Origin: Nannocystis sp. RBIL2 | GTDB taxonomy: Bacteria; Myxococcota_A; Polyangia; Nannocystales; Nannocystaceae | DNA length: 64,000 nucleotides | Assembly (NCBI RefSeq): GCF_026626745.1 | Contig: NZ_JAPNJW010000001.1 | Span: forward strand, 124,001 to 188,000 | Reading direction: 5' to 3' | In this document: in pieces, positions 37,509 through 47,478 of the stretch | Layout: every line of letters begins with the position of its first letter | Numbering within the stretch: position 1 is the first letter of the stretch | The notes under the pieces: model-generated | Seen by the model: only the letters and a program-made list of their open reading frames with translations | The model's database searches: none | Told to the model about the DNA's origin: nothing | Made by a program: the position numbers and the translations under genes

Positions 37509-38831
37509 ATGGCCCGCAGGAGCGAGCAGAGCCGCAACCAATTCGTCGGGCTCGTCGTCATCATCAGCGGCCTCGCCAGCCTCATCGCCATCGTGGTGTT
37601 CAGCCAGGGCAAGAACCTGTGGAGGGAGCGGGTCTCGATCACCGCCGACTTCCGCCAGGTCTCCGGCCTGCGCGAGGGCAGCGCCGTCCAGATCGAGGGC
37701 ATGGAGATCGGCACTGTCGTCAAACGCGAGTTCGTGTGGGTAGACTACCCGTGCAACCCGCAGACCGAGGACCGGGGCCGCTTCGGCCAGGGCCGCACCG
37801 ACGACTGCGACCGCACCATGTTCTGCGCCGCCGAGGGCCGCTGCGCCGAGCTCGAGTCGTACTCCTTCAACAAGGACCTCCACGCCCCGTGCGAGGAGGA
37901 CTCGCAGTGTGGCCACGGCGAGGTGTGCGTCACCCAGGAGATGCGCCGGCGCTACCGCGGCGTGCTGTGGACCGGCGGCACCGGTATCTGCGACGGCTTC
38001 ACCACCGATCACAGCCGGATCCGCGTGACCCTGTCTGTCTTTCAGGACAGCATGATGCACATCCGCGACGACAGCCGGGCCGCCATCTCGCAGAACGGCG
38101 TGCTCGGCGACCAGATCGTCCAGATCTCGGTCGGCCGTGGCGAACCGATCCAGCCTGACGGCCGGATCCAGACGACCCCGTCGATGTCCGAGACGATCGA
38201 CGCAGTGAAGGAGAAGGTCGACGGCGGCTTCGTCAAGGTCGAGGAGGCCATCGGCGGGATCGCCGAGCTCGCGGCGGCGATGGGCGACGGCGAGACCGTC
38301 AAGAACATCCAGGACCGGCTCGCTGCCGGCGACGAGAACCTGCGCAACACCGCAGCCGGCAAGGGCATGGTCGGCGCCATGCTCAACGACGAGGACCTGC
38401 TGCGCAGCTTCGGCAGCTCGCTCCGCGGCGTGCAGGACGGCGCCGCCGACCTCGACCACTTCCTGGCCAAGGGCCAGAAGGCGCTGACCAAGTTCGACGA
38501 CAGCATGCAGCCGCTGGTCGACGACGGCCGCAAGAAGATGGCCGCCGTCTCCAACGCCCTGCACGACCCCTACAACGTCAACGTCTCGACCCGCCTGCTC
38601 TACGACTCGCAGGGCAAGATGCTCAAGAGCGTGCAGGACACGCTCGGCAACGTGAACAAGATCGTCGCCGGCATCGAGCGCGGCGAGGGCACCATGGGCC
38701 GCCTCGTGCGCGACCCGAAGATCTACGACGACCTCGTCGAGTTCTTCCGCGGCTTCCAGCGCGACGGCAAGATCCAGTTCCTGATCCGCTGGGCCCTGTC
38801 CTCGGGCCGGCGTGAGCGTCCCGCCCGCTGA
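37509..38831 (+). CDS. MCE/MlaD-family lipid-transport substrate-binding protein
   Basis: A 440-residue protein with one N-terminal membrane helix (about 12-32, FVGLVVIISGLASLIAIVVF) and an MCE domain beginning WRERVSITADFRQVSGLREG, a typical MlaD opening. It likely stands in the periplasm on an ABC transporter moving phospholipids between membranes. The MCE domain is split by about 85 residues (80-165) rich in cysteine (PCNPQ, DDCDRTMFCAAEGRC, PCEEDSQCGHGEVC, GTGICDG). A coiled C-terminal half (SMSETIDAVKEKVDGGF onward) could line a tunnel. No transporter gene lies nearby. Start ATG 37509. Confidence 0.78.
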   Translation: MARRSEQSRNQFVGLVVIISGLASLIAIVVFSQGKNLWRERVSITADFRQVSGLREGSAVQIEGMEIGTVVKREFVWVDYPCNPQTEDRGRFGQGRTDDCDRTMFCAAEGRCAELESYSFNKDLHAPCEEDSQCGHGEVCVTQEMRRRYRGVLWTGGTGICDGFTTDHSRIRVTLSVFQDSMMHIRDDSRAAISQNGVLGDQIVQISVGRGEPIQPDGRIQTTPSMSETIDAVKEKVDGGFVKVEEAIGGIAELAAAMGDGETVKNIQDRLAAGDENLRNTAAGKGMVGAMLNDEDLLRSFGSSLRGVQDGAADLDHFLAKGQKALTKFDDSMQPLVDDGRKKMAAVSNALHDPYNVNVSTRLLYDSQGKMLKSVQDTLGNVNKIVAGIERGEGTMGRLVRDPKIYDDLVEFFRGFQRDGKIQFLIRWALSSGRRERPAR

Positions 38832-38913
38832 CAGCCCCCTCGGACCGCCCGCACGGCCGCGGACCGGGCGAACTCTGGACCGCCGGCCCGCGCGTGCTAG
38901 CTCGCGCGCTGCG

Positions 38914-39795
38914 ATGCCCAAGCTGTCCCACGAGGCGCTGGTCCAGCTCGTCCGCCACGCGCCGGCGCTGATCCCCGACCTCCTGTGGCCGGGTGTCGCC
39001 GCGCCGGGTCCGGTCCGGATCAGCGCCGCCGAGTTCGTCGACCTCCACTTCGCCGAGCACCGCGCCGACGCGGTCCTGGGCCTCGGCGGCGCGCCCGAGC
39101 GGCCCGACGAGGCTCTGGTCGTCGAGGTCCAGGTCGAACGAGACCCGCGCAAGCGCTGGACCTGGCCGCTGTACGTCGCCGGCCTGCGCACGCGCCTCAA
39201 CTGTCCCGTGACCCTCGTGGTCGTCTCGCTCGACCGCGACGTGGCCCGCTGGTGCGCCGAGCCGATCGACCTCGGCCACCAGCGCAACGTCCTGCGCCCG
39301 TGGGTCCTCGGCCCCGAGGCCGTGCCCGCGGTCACCGACCTCGATCGAGCGCGCGAGCTGCCGGAGCTGGCGGTGCTGTCGGTCGCCGCCCACGCCGACG
39401 AGCCGGGCGTCGAACAGATCGCCCTGGCTGCGCTCGACGCGAGCCGCGAGCTCGACGACGAACGGGGGATCCACTACCCTGACTTCGTCGTCGGCCTGCT
39501 CGGCCGCGCGGCCCGCCTCGCCCTGGAGCAGCTCATGGCCACCAAAAAGCGCTGGGAACCGATCAGTGACATGTTCCGCAAGCCCTGGCTCGAGGGCATC
39601 GCCGAGGGCGAGGTCAAGGGTCGCGTCGCCGGCAAGGCGGAGCTCGTCCTCAAACAGCTCCAGCTCAAGGGCTTCAGCCTCACCGACGCCCAGCGCCAGC
39701 GCGTCCTCGACTGCCGCGACGAGGCCGTCCTCGAGACCTGGGCCGCCCGCGTCCTGGTCGCCACGCGCCTCGACGAGGTCCTCACCGACGACTAG
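38914..39795 (+). CDS. Rpn/PD-(D/E)XK-like nuclease-fold protein
   Basis: A 293-residue protein resembling the Rpn-type putative transposase/nuclease proteins common in myxobacteria and streptomycetes. The start MPKLSHEALVQLVRHAPALI, RADAVLGLGG and LVVEVQVERDPRKRWTWPLY (a D followed by a VEVQ core, the expected ExQ/ExK catalytic pair) are family-like, as is the Lys/Gly/Glu-rich helical end (IAEGEVKGRVAGKAELVLKQ). Members act on DNA in vitro or are uncharacterised; no transposase context or terminal repeats are seen here. Start ATG 38914 opens directly with the conserved segment. Confidence 0.65.
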   Translation: MPKLSHEALVQLVRHAPALIPDLLWPGVAAPGPVRISAAEFVDLHFAEHRADAVLGLGGAPERPDEALVVEVQVERDPRKRWTWPLYVAGLRTRLNCPVTLVVVSLDRDVARWCAEPIDLGHQRNVLRPWVLGPEAVPAVTDLDRARELPELAVLSVAAHADEPGVEQIALAALDASRELDDERGIHYPDFVVGLLGRAARLALEQLMATKKRWEPISDMFRKPWLEGIAEGEVKGRVAGKAELVLKQLQLKGFSLTDAQRQRVLDCRDEAVLETWAARVLVATRLDEVLTDD

Positions 39796-39813
39796 GCCGT
39801 CCGGCCGCGACGC

Positions 39814-39897
39814 TGTCCGAAAGGACATCCCAGCGCCCTGCCCCGGCGCCCTCGGGTCCCATCAGCTCCGCCCGCGCCAGACCTGTCCCCAAAGCCA
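39814..39897. repeat. Two PAL14 units
   Basis: TGTCCGAAAGGACA (39814-39827), a full match to the consensus, and TGTCCCCAAAGCCA (39884-39897), 70 bp (5 x 14) apart, between the Rpn-like gene and the dioxygenase gene. Confidence 0.7.
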
Positions 39898-39980
39898 TCT
39901 CCCGCCTCCCGGGTGCGACCTCGCCCGGCCGCATCAAGGCCCGCCCGCCACGGTCGCCCGATCTGTGCCATCGTCGGCGC

Positions 39981-41024
39981 ATGCGACTCAGCGAGATCCG
40001 CGGCCCTGGCGGCGGCGCAGTCCCGGTCGTCGAGCCGGACGGCGACGTCCGCGTCGACGCCTTGCGCGCCTGGCTCGACGCCGAGAAGACCTGGCTCTCC
40101 GGACAGCTGCGCACCCACGGCGCGGTCCTGCTGCGCGGCTTCGGCGTGCGCGTCCCCGTCGACCTCGAGCACGTCGCCCGGGCCATCGATCCGGGGCTGA
40201 AGAACGAGTACCTCGGCACCTCCCCGCGCGACGCCCTCAGCGAGTACGTCTTCTCGGCCAGCGAGCTGCCGCCCTACTACCCGATCCCGCAGCACTGCGA
40301 GATGTCGTTCCTGCGCGACCCGCCGCGGCGGCTGTTCTTCGCCTGTCTGGTCGCCCCGCAGGGAGGCGGCGGAGAGACACCGCTGTGCGACTTTCGCCGC
40401 GTCGTCGCCGACCTCGATCCCGACGTGCGCGACCGCTTCGTCCGCGGAGGGATCCGCATCATCCGCAACTACGACGGCCCCGACGGCGGCGGACGCTTCG
40501 ACCTGTGGAAGCTCAAGCGCTGGGACGAGATGTTTTTGACGACCGACCGCGCAGTCGTCGAGGCCAAGTGCGTCGAGCAGGGCTTTCAGGTCACCTGGCT
40601 CGCGGGACAGCGCCTGCGCCTCGTCAGCGAGCACGACGCCTTGCGGGCCCACCCCGAGTCGGGCGAGCCGGTGTGGTTCAACCATGTCCAGGTGTTCCAC
40701 GCCGCCAGCGCCGCCGCCGAGCTGCGCCGCGTCCACGCCCGCCAGGGCGACCTGCGGAGCCTCGCCCTGTCGCAGTTCGCCCGGCTCATGATCGGCGCGC
40801 GGCGGCGCTTCACCGCGGCCGACGCCCTGCCGATGCACTGCACCTACCGCGACGGCCGCGAGATCGATGCGGCCGACCTCGAGCACCTGCGCGACGTCGT
40901 CTGGCGGCACATGGTCGTGTTCCCGTGGCGCGCCGGCGACGTCGTCGCCATCGACAACTTCTCCGTCTCGCACGGCCGCCTGCCGTACCGCGGTCCGCGT
41001 CAGGTCGTCGTCGCCTGGGCCTGA
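39981..41024 (+). CDS. TauD/TfdA-family Fe(II)/2-oxoglutarate dioxygenase
   Basis: A 347-residue enzyme. The metal triad is His105-x-Glu107 in QHCEM and His331 in SHGRLPYRGPRQ; the arginine after it (RLPYRGPRQ) should bind the 2-oxoglutarate carboxylate. The fold resembles SyrP/TauD-like hydroxylases found in amino-acid and siderophore metabolism, but the substrate is open. Start ATG 39981. The 3' end overlaps the converging BASS gene by 25 bp, which rules out a terminator between them and allows antisense interference. Confidence 0.85.
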   Translation: MRLSEIRGPGGGAVPVVEPDGDVRVDALRAWLDAEKTWLSGQLRTHGAVLLRGFGVRVPVDLEHVARAIDPGLKNEYLGTSPRDALSEYVFSASELPPYYPIPQHCEMSFLRDPPRRLFFACLVAPQGGGGETPLCDFRRVVADLDPDVRDRFVRGGIRIIRNYDGPDGGGRFDLWKLKRWDEMFLTTDRAVVEAKCVEQGFQVTWLAGQRLRLVSEHDALRAHPESGEPVWFNHVQVFHAASAAAELRRVHARQGDLRSLALSQFARLMIGARRRFTAADALPMHCTYRDGREIDAADLEHLRDVVWRHMVVFPWRAGDVVAIDNFSVSHGRLPYRGPRQVVVAWA

Positions 41025-41938
41025 GCGTCCTCTTCGCGCAGCACCCGGCGGCGCCACACGAACGCCAGGGTCAGCCCGGCGATCAGGTGCCACACGCCCC
41101 ACCAGGCCGCGATCATCGCCGTCCCGCCGAGCCCCGGGAAGAAGTCGAACGCCAGGACCAGCGCCAGCCCGGCGTTCTGGATCCCCACCTCGACCGCGAT
41201 CGCCCGTCGGTCGCGGCCGGGCAGCCCGGCTGTCCTTGCGACCAGCCAGCCCGACAGCAGCGCCAACCCGTTGTGCAGCGCCACCACCCCGCAGAGCAGC
41301 CCCCAATGGTCGGCCAGGATCCCGACGTTGCGGCTCAGCCCGATCACGATGAACAGCGCCAGGCAGCCGACCGAGAACAGCTTGAACGGCCCGCGCAGGC
41401 GGTCCGCCAGCCCGGGTCGACGCGCCGCCACCAGCATCCCGAGCGCCAGCGGGGCGCCCAGCACCGCCAGCACTGTCGTCACCAGCTCATCCGGCGACAG
41501 CGCGACCGACCGGACCAGCGCCGCAGTGTCCGCGGACATGCCTGACCAAAAGGCCAGGTTGAGCGGCGTCGTCACCACCGCCAGCACCGTCCCGACCGCC
41601 GTCAACGTCACCGACAGCTCCGTGTTGCCGCGGGCCAGGTGGGTGATGAAGTTCGACATGTTGCCGCCGGGGCACGCCGCCACCAAAATCATCCCCAGCG
41701 CCACGCTCGCCGGCGGTTGCAGCACCAGCACCAGCGCGAACGTCAGCGCCGGCAGCACCACCACCTGTCCCAGGAGACCGACGACTGCCGCCCGCGGGTG
41801 ACGGAGCACCGCCGCGAAGTCGCGCGGGCGCAGGTCGAGCGCCACCCCGACCATCACCAGCGCCAGCACCACGTTGAGCACCACCAGGCTGCCCGGCTCG
41901 AACGCCAGAGTCACCCGATCGAGCTCTGCGCCGGACAT
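41000..41938 (-). CDS. Bile acid:sodium symporter (BASS)-family transporter
   Basis: A 312-residue protein with about nine membrane helices. The family motifs ACPGGNMSNF (end of TM4) and EVGIQNAGLALVL (TM9 region) hold the sodium-binding residues. Such carriers move bile acids, pantoate, pyruvate or other organic anions with Na+; the substrate here cannot be told. Start ATG 41938. A PAL14-like unit lies in frame at about 41543. It converges on the dioxygenase gene, overlapping it by 25 bp. Confidence 0.88.
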   Translation of the reverse strand: MSGAELDRVTLAFEPGSLVVLNVVLALVMVGVALDLRPRDFAAVLRHPRAAVVGLLGQVVVLPALTFALVLVLQPPASVALGMILVAACPGGNMSNFITHLARGNTELSVTLTAVGTVLAVVTTPLNLAFWSGMSADTAALVRSVALSPDELVTTVLAVLGAPLALGMLVAARRPGLADRLRGPFKLFSVGCLALFIVIGLSRNVGILADHWGLLCGVVALHNGLALLSGWLVARTAGLPGRDRRAIAVEVGIQNAGLALVLAFDFFPGLGGTAMIAAWWGVWHLIAGLTLAFVWRRRVLREEDAQAQATTT

Positions 41939-42053
41939 CGAGCCTCACCCTACCATCCCTGCACGCGGCCTACGAGCGGTCCCGCCGCCTCTGCCCCGCC
42001 ATGCCCTCACGCCCGGCGCGCACATGCGCGGCCCGCCGCGTTAGGCTCGTTGC

Positions 42054-43877
42054 ATGTCGACTCGCGCTCGCGTGGCCGCTGCGCTGCTGCTCCTCGCGGC
42101 CTGCACCGACCCTCCTCCCGCCAGCGACAGCGACGGCACCTCGACCTCGACGACCTCGACGTCCGCGACGACCTCGACCTCCGTCGATCCCACCACAACC
42201 TCATCGTCCTCGACGACCACCACCTCCACCTCGACCACCGAGGCTCTCGACCCCACCCCCTCGACCACCACCGGGACCACCGCCGTTCCGACCGGCTGCG
42301 ACGCCCCGCCGCCGTGCGACACCTGCACCTGCGAGGACGACGTCTTCCACTGTCACTGCCCCGAGCTGTCCCCGGAGGCAGGTTACCTCGACGTCGACGG
42401 CGTCGACTACGAGATCGGCGAGGGCGACGTCGTCATCCCCATGACCAGCTCGCCGGCGCGACTTTTTTACAGCTTCCACCCCGCCGACGACGATCCCGGC
42501 GACGCCCCGCTCCTGCTCCTCTTCAACGGCGGCCCCGGCGTGTCGACCGGCCTGATCCTCGCCGGCAACACCGCCCCGCAGACCCTCGGCGAAGACCTGG
42601 GGCCCGTCCCCAGCCCCGCGCCCTGGACCGCGCTCGGCCACCTCCTCTACATCGACGCCCGCAACACCGGCTTCTCGCAGCAATCGATCGCCGACCCCTC
42701 GCAGATGGGCCTGCGCTCGGCCGAGCTCAACAGCCGCAACTTCAACAGCTACCTCGACGCCGCAGACTTCGCCCGCGCCCTCCTGCGCTTCTGGGACGAC
42801 CACCCCGCGCTCGCCGGGCGTCGCCTCGTCCTCGTCGGCGAGAGCTACGGGGGCATCCGCGCCTCGATCCTGCTGCACATGCTGCTGTTCCCGGCCCGCT
42901 ACGAGCAGGGCCCCGGCCGCTACCGCGACCCCGCCCTCGCCGCGGCGATCGCCGCCCACCTCGCCGCGCGCTTCCCCGGCGACGAGCCCCCCGGCCCCGA
43001 CCTCGTCGCCGGCGAGCTCGGCCACCTCGTCCTCGTCCAGCCCAGCCTGGCCGGCGCCGCCCAGCAGGCGCGCGCCGGTGACCTGCTCGAAGCGCCAGGT
43101 TCTCCGGTTCATGTCCTCGCGGACAGCATCGGCCTCGAGTTCGTCGCCTGCGCCGCCAAGCCCGACCCGTGCGACCCATGGGCCAACGCCATCAACTTCG
43201 TCGAGAACGCCGGCCGCAGCCGCTACGACATCGCCGGCTCCGGCACCTGGCTCAGCGACCTGTTCGCCCGCACTCGCGCCGGCCTGTCGCGCCGCGACAC
43301 CCTCGCCGCAGTCTTGCAGGTCGCGCCCGAGGCCATCGACGGCCTCGCCGCCGCCGACCGGCCGACCGCCTTCCGCGTGCGCAACCCCGGCGACTATCCG
43401 GCCGACGCCCCCGACCTCGCCGATCACCTCGGCGCCCTGCCGGCGTGGGACCGCTACTTCCTGCCGTTCTCGGTCGAGGCGCTCGACGGCTTCCGCGGCC
43501 CGGCCGCGATCATGGCCGGCGTCCACTCGAGCGACCCGCACTACGGCGCGCTGTTCCTCCACGACCTCGCCTACGCCCGCGTCTTCATCACCGACGCCGC
43601 CCGCGACCTCGCAGTGTGGGGCCCCTCGATCGCCCCCACCCTCGAGCTGTTCAAGAGCGTCGTCGTCGGCGTCGAGCACGTCGACGACCTGCCGCAGGGC
43701 AGCGAGCGGCCCGGCGAGCTGCACGTTCAGTTCCGCCCCGACGCCTTCGCCGGCGAGCCCGACCCCGGCCTGCGCACGATCCGGCTGGCCCCGTACGACG
43801 CCTCCCACGCGGTCACTTACGACCGCCCGGTCGAGCTGCGCGCCGACGTCGCCGCCTGGCTGGCCGAAGCGCCATGA
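42054..43877 (+). CDS. S10 serine carboxypeptidase-like lipoprotein
   Basis: A 607-residue lipoprotein. LLLLAAC gives Cys17, then a Ser/Thr tract (about 20-75), a Cys-rich patch (CDAPPPCDTCTCEDD) and an alpha/beta-hydrolase domain of the S10 carboxypeptidase family: FNGGPGVSTG (oxyanion hole), GESYGG with the nucleophile Ser264 and a C-terminal DASHAV with the candidate catalytic His. It may trim peptides outside the cell or at the surface. Three consecutive PAL14 units at 43084-43125 are translated in frame as LLEAPGSPVHVLAD, near residues 344-357. The stop codon starts the next array. Confidence 0.83.
   Translation: MSTRARVAAALLLLAACTDPPPASDSDGTSTSTTSTSATTSTSVDPTTTSSSSTTTTSTSTTEALDPTPSTTTGTTAVPTGCDAPPPCDTCTCEDDVFHCHCPELSPEAGYLDVDGVDYEIGEGDVVIPMTSSPARLFYSFHPADDDPGDAPLLLLFNGGPGVSTGLILAGNTAPQTLGEDLGPVPSPAPWTALGHLLYIDARNTGFSQQSIADPSQMGLRSAELNSRNFNSYLDAADFARALLRFWDDHPALAGRRLVLVGESYGGIRASILLHMLLFPARYEQGPGRYRDPALAAAIAAHLAARFPGDEPPGPDLVAGELGHLVLVQPSLAGAAQQARAGDLLEAPGSPVHVLADSIGLEFVACAAKPDPCDPWANAINFVENAGRSRYDIAGSGTWLSDLFARTRAGLSRRDTLAAVLQVAPEAIDGLAAADRPTAFRVRNPGDYPADAPDLADHLGALPAWDRYFLPFSVEALDGFRGPAAIMAGVHSSDPHYGALFLHDLAYARVFITDAARDLAVWGPSIAPTLELFKSVVVGVEHVDDLPQGSERPGELHVQFRPDAFAGEPDPGLRTIRLAPYDASHAVTYDRPVELRADVAAWLAEAP
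43084..43125. repeat. PAL14 tandem array inside the S10-like gene, three units
   Basis: TGCTCGAAGCGCCA (43084), GGTTCTCCGGTTCA (43098) and TGTCCTCGCGGACA (43112), exactly 14 bp apart. 42 bp equals 14 codons, so the frame is preserved. Confidence 0.75.
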
Positions 43878-43930
43878 CTCGACGGACATGCCCGATCGGG
43901 CATGCACGAAGGGCCATGGCCCGAAAGCCA
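43875..43930. repeat. PAL14 tandem array starting in a stop codon, four units
   Basis: TGACTCGACGGACA (43875), TGCCCGATCGGGCA (43889), TGCACGAAGGGCCA (43903) and TGGCCCGAAAGCCA (43917). The first begins with the TGA of the S10-like gene. The second and fourth have non-consensus but perfectly paired stems, TGCCC/GGGCA and TGGC/GCCA. It lies between two converging genes. Confidence 0.85.
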
Positions 43931-43955
43931 CGGCCCTCGCATCCTCAACCGACGC

Positions 43956-45746
43956 TCACAGGCGGCTGATCAGCAGCTCGCGCTCGAAGATCATCGTCTT
44001 CGGCAGCGCCTCGGACAGCTCGAGGAACAGCTCCTCGTGCGACAGCGTCTGCTTCTTGACGCGGTCGCGCGCGTAGCCCATCAGCTCGTCCCACTGGGCC
44101 TCGGAGAAGTCGAGGCCGCGCCAGTCGATGTCGTGGTAGTGGGGGATCCAGCCGAGCGGCGACTCGACGCCGATGGCCTGGCCGCGCGAGCGCTCGACCA
44201 CCCACCGCAGCACGCGCATGTTCTGGCCGAAGCCCGGCCACATGAACTTGCCGTCCTTCTTGCGGAACCAGTTGACGTGGAAGATCCGCGGCGGCTCCTT
44301 CACGCGCTTGGCCATCGACAGCCAGTGGCGGAAGTAGTCGCCCATGTTGTAGCCGCAGAACGGCAGCATCGCCATCGGATCGCGGCGCAGCGCCCCGACC
44401 TGGCCCTCGGCCGCGGCGGTCTGCTCCGAGCCCATGGTCGCGCCGATGTACACGCCGTGCGACCAGTTGAACGCCTGGTAGACCAGCGGCACGTCGTTCA
44501 TGCGGCGGCCGCCGAAGATGATGGCGCGGATCGGGACGCCGGCCGGGTTCTCCCACTCGGGGTCGATGACCGGGCAGTTGCGGGCCGGCGCGGTGAAGCG
44601 GGCGTTCGGGTGCGCCGCGTTGCGGCCGCAGTCGGGCGTCCAGTCCTTGCCGGTCCAGTCGATCAGGTGCTTGGGCGGCTCCTTCGTCATGCCCTCCCAC
44701 CACACGTCGCCGTCGTCGGTCAGCGCGACGTTGGTGAAGATCGAGTCGCGCGCGCACGAGACCATCGCGTTGGGGTTGGTCTCCATCGACGTGCCCGGGG
44801 CCACGCCGAAGAAGCCGGCCTCGGGGTTGATGGCGCGCAGGTTGCCCTCGGCGTCGGGCTTGAGCCACGCGATGTCGTCGCCGACGCAGGTGACCTTCCA
44901 GCCGGTCATCTCCTTGGGCGGGATGAGCATGGCGAAGTTGGTCTTGCCGCAGGCGCTGGGGAACGCCGCCGTCACGTAGGTCTTCTTGCCGTCGGGGCCC
45001 TCGACGCCGAGGATGAGCATGTGCTCGGCCAGCCAGCCCTCGTCGCGGGCCATCGCCGAGGCGATGCGGAGCGCGAAGCACTTCTTGCCGAGCAGCGCAT
45101 TGCCGCCGTAGCCGCTGCCGAACGACAGGATCGTGCGCTTCTCGGGGAAGTGGGTGATGTACGTGTTCTCGGGGTTGCACGGCCACGCGGGGCCGGCGTC
45201 GCCGGGCTCGAGCGGCTGCCCGACCGAGTGGACCGCCTTGACGAAACGGCCGTCCTCGCCGAGCGCCTCGAGCACCGCCTTGCCCATGCGGGTCATGATC
45301 TTCATGTTGGCGACCACGTACGGCGAGTCGCTCAGCTGCACGCCGACCTGGGCGATCGGCGAGCCCAGCGGGCCCATGCAGAACGGGATCACGTACATCG
45401 TCCGCCCGCGCATGCAGCCGTCGTAGAGCCCGTTCAGCTTCTTGCGCATCACCAGCGGGTCCTCCCAGTTGTTGGTCGGGCCCGCGCCCTCCGGCGAGGC
45501 GCTGCAGATGAACGTCCGGCTCTCGACGCGCGCCACGTCGCGCGGGTCCGAGCGCACCAGGATGCTGTTGGGGCGCTTCGCGGGATTGAGGCGAATCGCC
45601 GCGCCGCTCTCGATCAGCAGCCCCAGCATCCGATCGTACTCGGCGTCCGAACCGTCGCACCACTCGACGCGGTCCGGCTTGCAGCGCGCCGCCCACTCGT
45701 CCACAAAGCGTTGCAGCTCTTGGTGTTTCGTCTTGGTCTCGCTCAT
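43956..45746 (-). CDS. pckG: Phosphoenolpyruvate carboxykinase (GTP)
   Basis: A 596-residue PEPCK of the GTP type: oxaloacetate plus GTP to PEP, CO2 and GDP, the first step of gluconeogenesis. The P-loop [14 protein letters not shown] contains the reactive Cys and catalytic Lys; [34 protein letters not shown] and [17 protein letters not shown] are further GTP-type hallmarks. Start ATG 45746 agrees with the family N-terminus. An inverted repeat lies just upstream (45764-45783). No neighbours of gluconeogenesis are seen. Confidence 0.97.
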   Translation of the reverse strand: MSETKTKHQELQRFVDEWAARCKPDRVEWCDGSDAEYDRMLGLLIESGAAIRLNPAKRPNSILVRSDPRDVARVESRTFICSASPEGAGPTNNWEDPLVMRKKLNGLYDGCMRGRTMYVIPFCMGPLGSPIAQVGVQLSDSPYVVANMKIMTRMGKAVLEALGEDGRFVKAVHSVGQPLEPGDAGPAWPCNPENTYITHFPEKRTILSFGSGYGGNALLGKKCFALRIASAMARDEGWLAEHMLILGVEGPDGKKTYVTAAFPSACGKTNFAMLIPPKEMTGWKVTCVGDDIAWLKPDAEGNLRAINPEAGFFGVAPGTSMETNPNAMVSCARDSIFTNVALTDDGDVWWEGMTKEPPKHLIDWTGKDWTPDCGRNAAHPNARFTAPARNCPVIDPEWENPAGVPIRAIIFGGRRMNDVPLVYQAFNWSHGVYIGATMGSEQTAAAEGQVGALRRDPMAMLPFCGYNMGDYFRHWLSMAKRVKEPPRIFHVNWFRKKDGKFMWPGFGQNMRVLRWVVERSRGQAIGVESPLGWIPHYHDIDWRGLDFSEAQWDELMGYARDRVKKQTLSHEELFLELSEALPKTMIFERELLISRL

Positions 45747-45763
45747 AAGTACCTCGTGCGCTC

Positions 45764-45783
45764 GGCGACTGTTATGCGTCGCC
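45764..45783. promoter_or_regulatory. Inverted repeat upstream of pckG
   Basis: GGCGAC-TGTTATGC-GTCGCC, 6-bp arms separated by 8 bases, 18 bp before the start codon of pckG. It could be an operator or a leader hairpin affecting translation. Chance occurrence is possible in DNA of this composition. Confidence 0.35.
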
Positions 45784-46237
45784 AAGCCTACCCCGGGGGG
45801 CCGGGTGGGGGTAAGAAAACTCAACCGTCGGCCATGCGACGGACTTGGAGGTCCAGCCACCCGGGCGAACGGCGTCGGACGCCCGCGCTGCACCACGCGC
45901 AGGCGATTGCACGGGCGTGCCGCCGGGCCGCGTGACCGAACTCTGCCAGGGCGATCGCCGGCGGCCGAGGTCGCCGGGGCCCGCCTCGGCCGTGACTCAC
46001 GCGTGCCGCCGACCTTGCGACGCGATGCCCGGACCCGGCACATTCCCTCGTTCTCGCGGCGCGTCGGCCCCGTGCGAGCACCGCACGCTCGTCGTGCGCC
46101 CGCTCGCCCGTCGCCGGCCGCTCCCCCGGATCGGACGCCGATCTCGCGCCGCAGCCTCGCCCCGGCGCACGGTCGGGCTCGCCGACGCGGCGAGGCCTGC
46201 GCACCGCTCGTCCCAGCCGCGGGCTCGCCGCGCGACA

Positions 46238-46337
46238 TGTCCCCAGGGACATGCCCGCGAGACCATGCCCCGAGGGACACTTCACTCCCCGCGCCCGGTC
46301 CCGCCTCGCGTCCCCGGGCAACCTGTCCCCGGGGACA
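46238..46337. repeat. PAL14 units downstream of a lipoprotein gene, four copies
   Basis: TGTCCCCAGGGACA (46238), TGCCCGCGAGACCA (46252) and TGCCCCGAGGGACA (46266) are contiguous at 14 bp; TGTCCCCGGGGACA follows at 46324. They lie directly behind the 3' end (46348) of the lipoprotein gene on the minus strand. Confidence 0.8.
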
Positions 46338-46347
46338 TCTCCACCCA

Positions 46348-47478
46348 TCACTGCGGGATGAGCGGCGCGCAGGTCGACACGCCGGCGCCGACGATCCGCA
46401 GCGGCGCGTCCTCGACCACGACCTTGAGGTCTTGCACCCCGTTGCCGTCGCTGTCGTCGTAGTCGAGGTGGGTCACCTCGCTGGTGCTGTCGGACTCCTT
46501 GTCGGTGAAGAAGTAGAAGTCGCCGCCGAAGAACGCGAACGCGAACCCGCCGCCGGTCTTCACCCCGGGCAGCGGCGTCACCTCGATCGTCGCGCCCGTC
46601 GCCTTGTCGACCTCGACCAGGACCGACGGATCCGGCCCGGCGAACAGGAACGCCCGGCCGTCGCCCGTGCCTGTCACTTCGGCCAGGCCGTAGTCGCTGA
46701 GGCCGTGCGGCTCCACTGCCAGAGTCTCGGGGTCGACGCTGAAGAACTCGCTGACCATGTCGCCGTTGGCCACCCCGTTGTAGTGGTTGCCGTAGATCCG
46801 GTCGCACTTGTCGTCGGCGCTGTTCGACACGAACGCCATCCCGAAATTCTCGATCCCGTTCTGCATCGGCACGAAGCCGGGGTCGCTGCACTGCGTCGTG
46901 TCGGTGACGTCGATCTTGCGCAGCTTCATGTCGCTGTACTGGACCCACGCGAAGCCCTCGCGGTCGACCCCCATCGAGAACGTCGACGGCGCCAGGCCGC
47001 AGTCGGCCGGCCCCAGCAGCTCGAAGTCGTGCGTCTGCGGGAAGTACTTCCACAGCTGCGCCGTCTTCGACAGCACGAAGATCCCGTCGTCGAGCGGCAC
47101 CTCGAGGTCCGGGCACGGGCACTTCTCCTCGACCACCCCCGTCGTGCTCGTCTGCTCCGTGGTCGCGGTGCTCGTGCTCGTGCTCGTACTCGTCGCCTCG
47201 GTCGTCGTCGTCGTCGACGGCTCGTCGGTGGTGCTCGTGCTCGTCGGCGGGGCCGCGGTCGTCGGCGTCTCGCTGGCGGTTTCGCTGGCGCCCTCGCTGC
47301 CCTCGCTGCTCGGACCGCCGCTGTCGCTGTCGCTCGCGGCCGTGGTCGTGCTCGTGAGCCCCTGCCCGGTCACGCCGGTGATGCCGGTCCCCGCCGACGT
47401 GTCGGCGGTCGTATCGCCCGCGCTCCCGTTGCAAGCGGGGAGCAGCACGGCGGCCAACAAGACGTAAGTCGTTCGCAT
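46348..47478 (-). CDS. Ser/Thr-linker lipoprotein of unknown function
   Basis: A 376-residue lipoprotein with lipobox LLPAC (Cys16), then about 105 residues of Ser/Thr/Glu/Gly linker ([18 protein letters not shown]), then a domain starting [16 protein letters not shown]. The domain has repeating propeller-like strands ([52 protein letters not shown]), similar in style to SMP-30/NHL-like proteins. Start ATG 47478. It is divergent from the paralogous pair downstream (47810, 49420). No catalytic residues are evident. Confidence 0.75.
   Translation of the reverse strand: MRTTYVLLAAVLLPACNGSAGDTTADTSAGTGITGVTGQGLTSTTTAASDSDSGGPSSEGSEGASETASETPTTAAPPTSTSTTDEPSTTTTTEATSTSTSTSTATTEQTSTTGVVEEKCPCPDLEVPLDDGIFVLSKTAQLWKYFPQTHDFELLGPADCGLAPSTFSMGVDREGFAWVQYSDMKLRKIDVTDTTQCSDPGFVPMQNGIENFGMAFVSNSADDKCDRIYGNHYNGVANGDMVSEFFSVDPETLAVEPHGLSDYGLAEVTGTGDGRAFLFAGPDPSVLVEVDKATGATIEVTPLPGVKTGGGFAFAFFGGDFYFFTDKESDSTSEVTHLDYDDSDGNGVQDLKVVVEDAPLRIVGAGVSTCAPLIPQ

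Larger units (their letters stand above)
45747..46347. other. Gene-free interval, 601 bp, with PAL14 repeats
   Basis: Between pckG and the next minus-strand lipoprotein gene. Apart from the inverted repeat next to pckG and the PAL14 units at 46238-46337, no frame looks like protein. pckG's promoter must lie here. Confidence 0.55.

Noticed and set aside
41000..41024. Error in gene ends at the dioxygenase/transporter overlap
   Set aside because: Both proteins end with plausible family sequence, so a real 25-bp convergent overlap is more likely than a frameshift.
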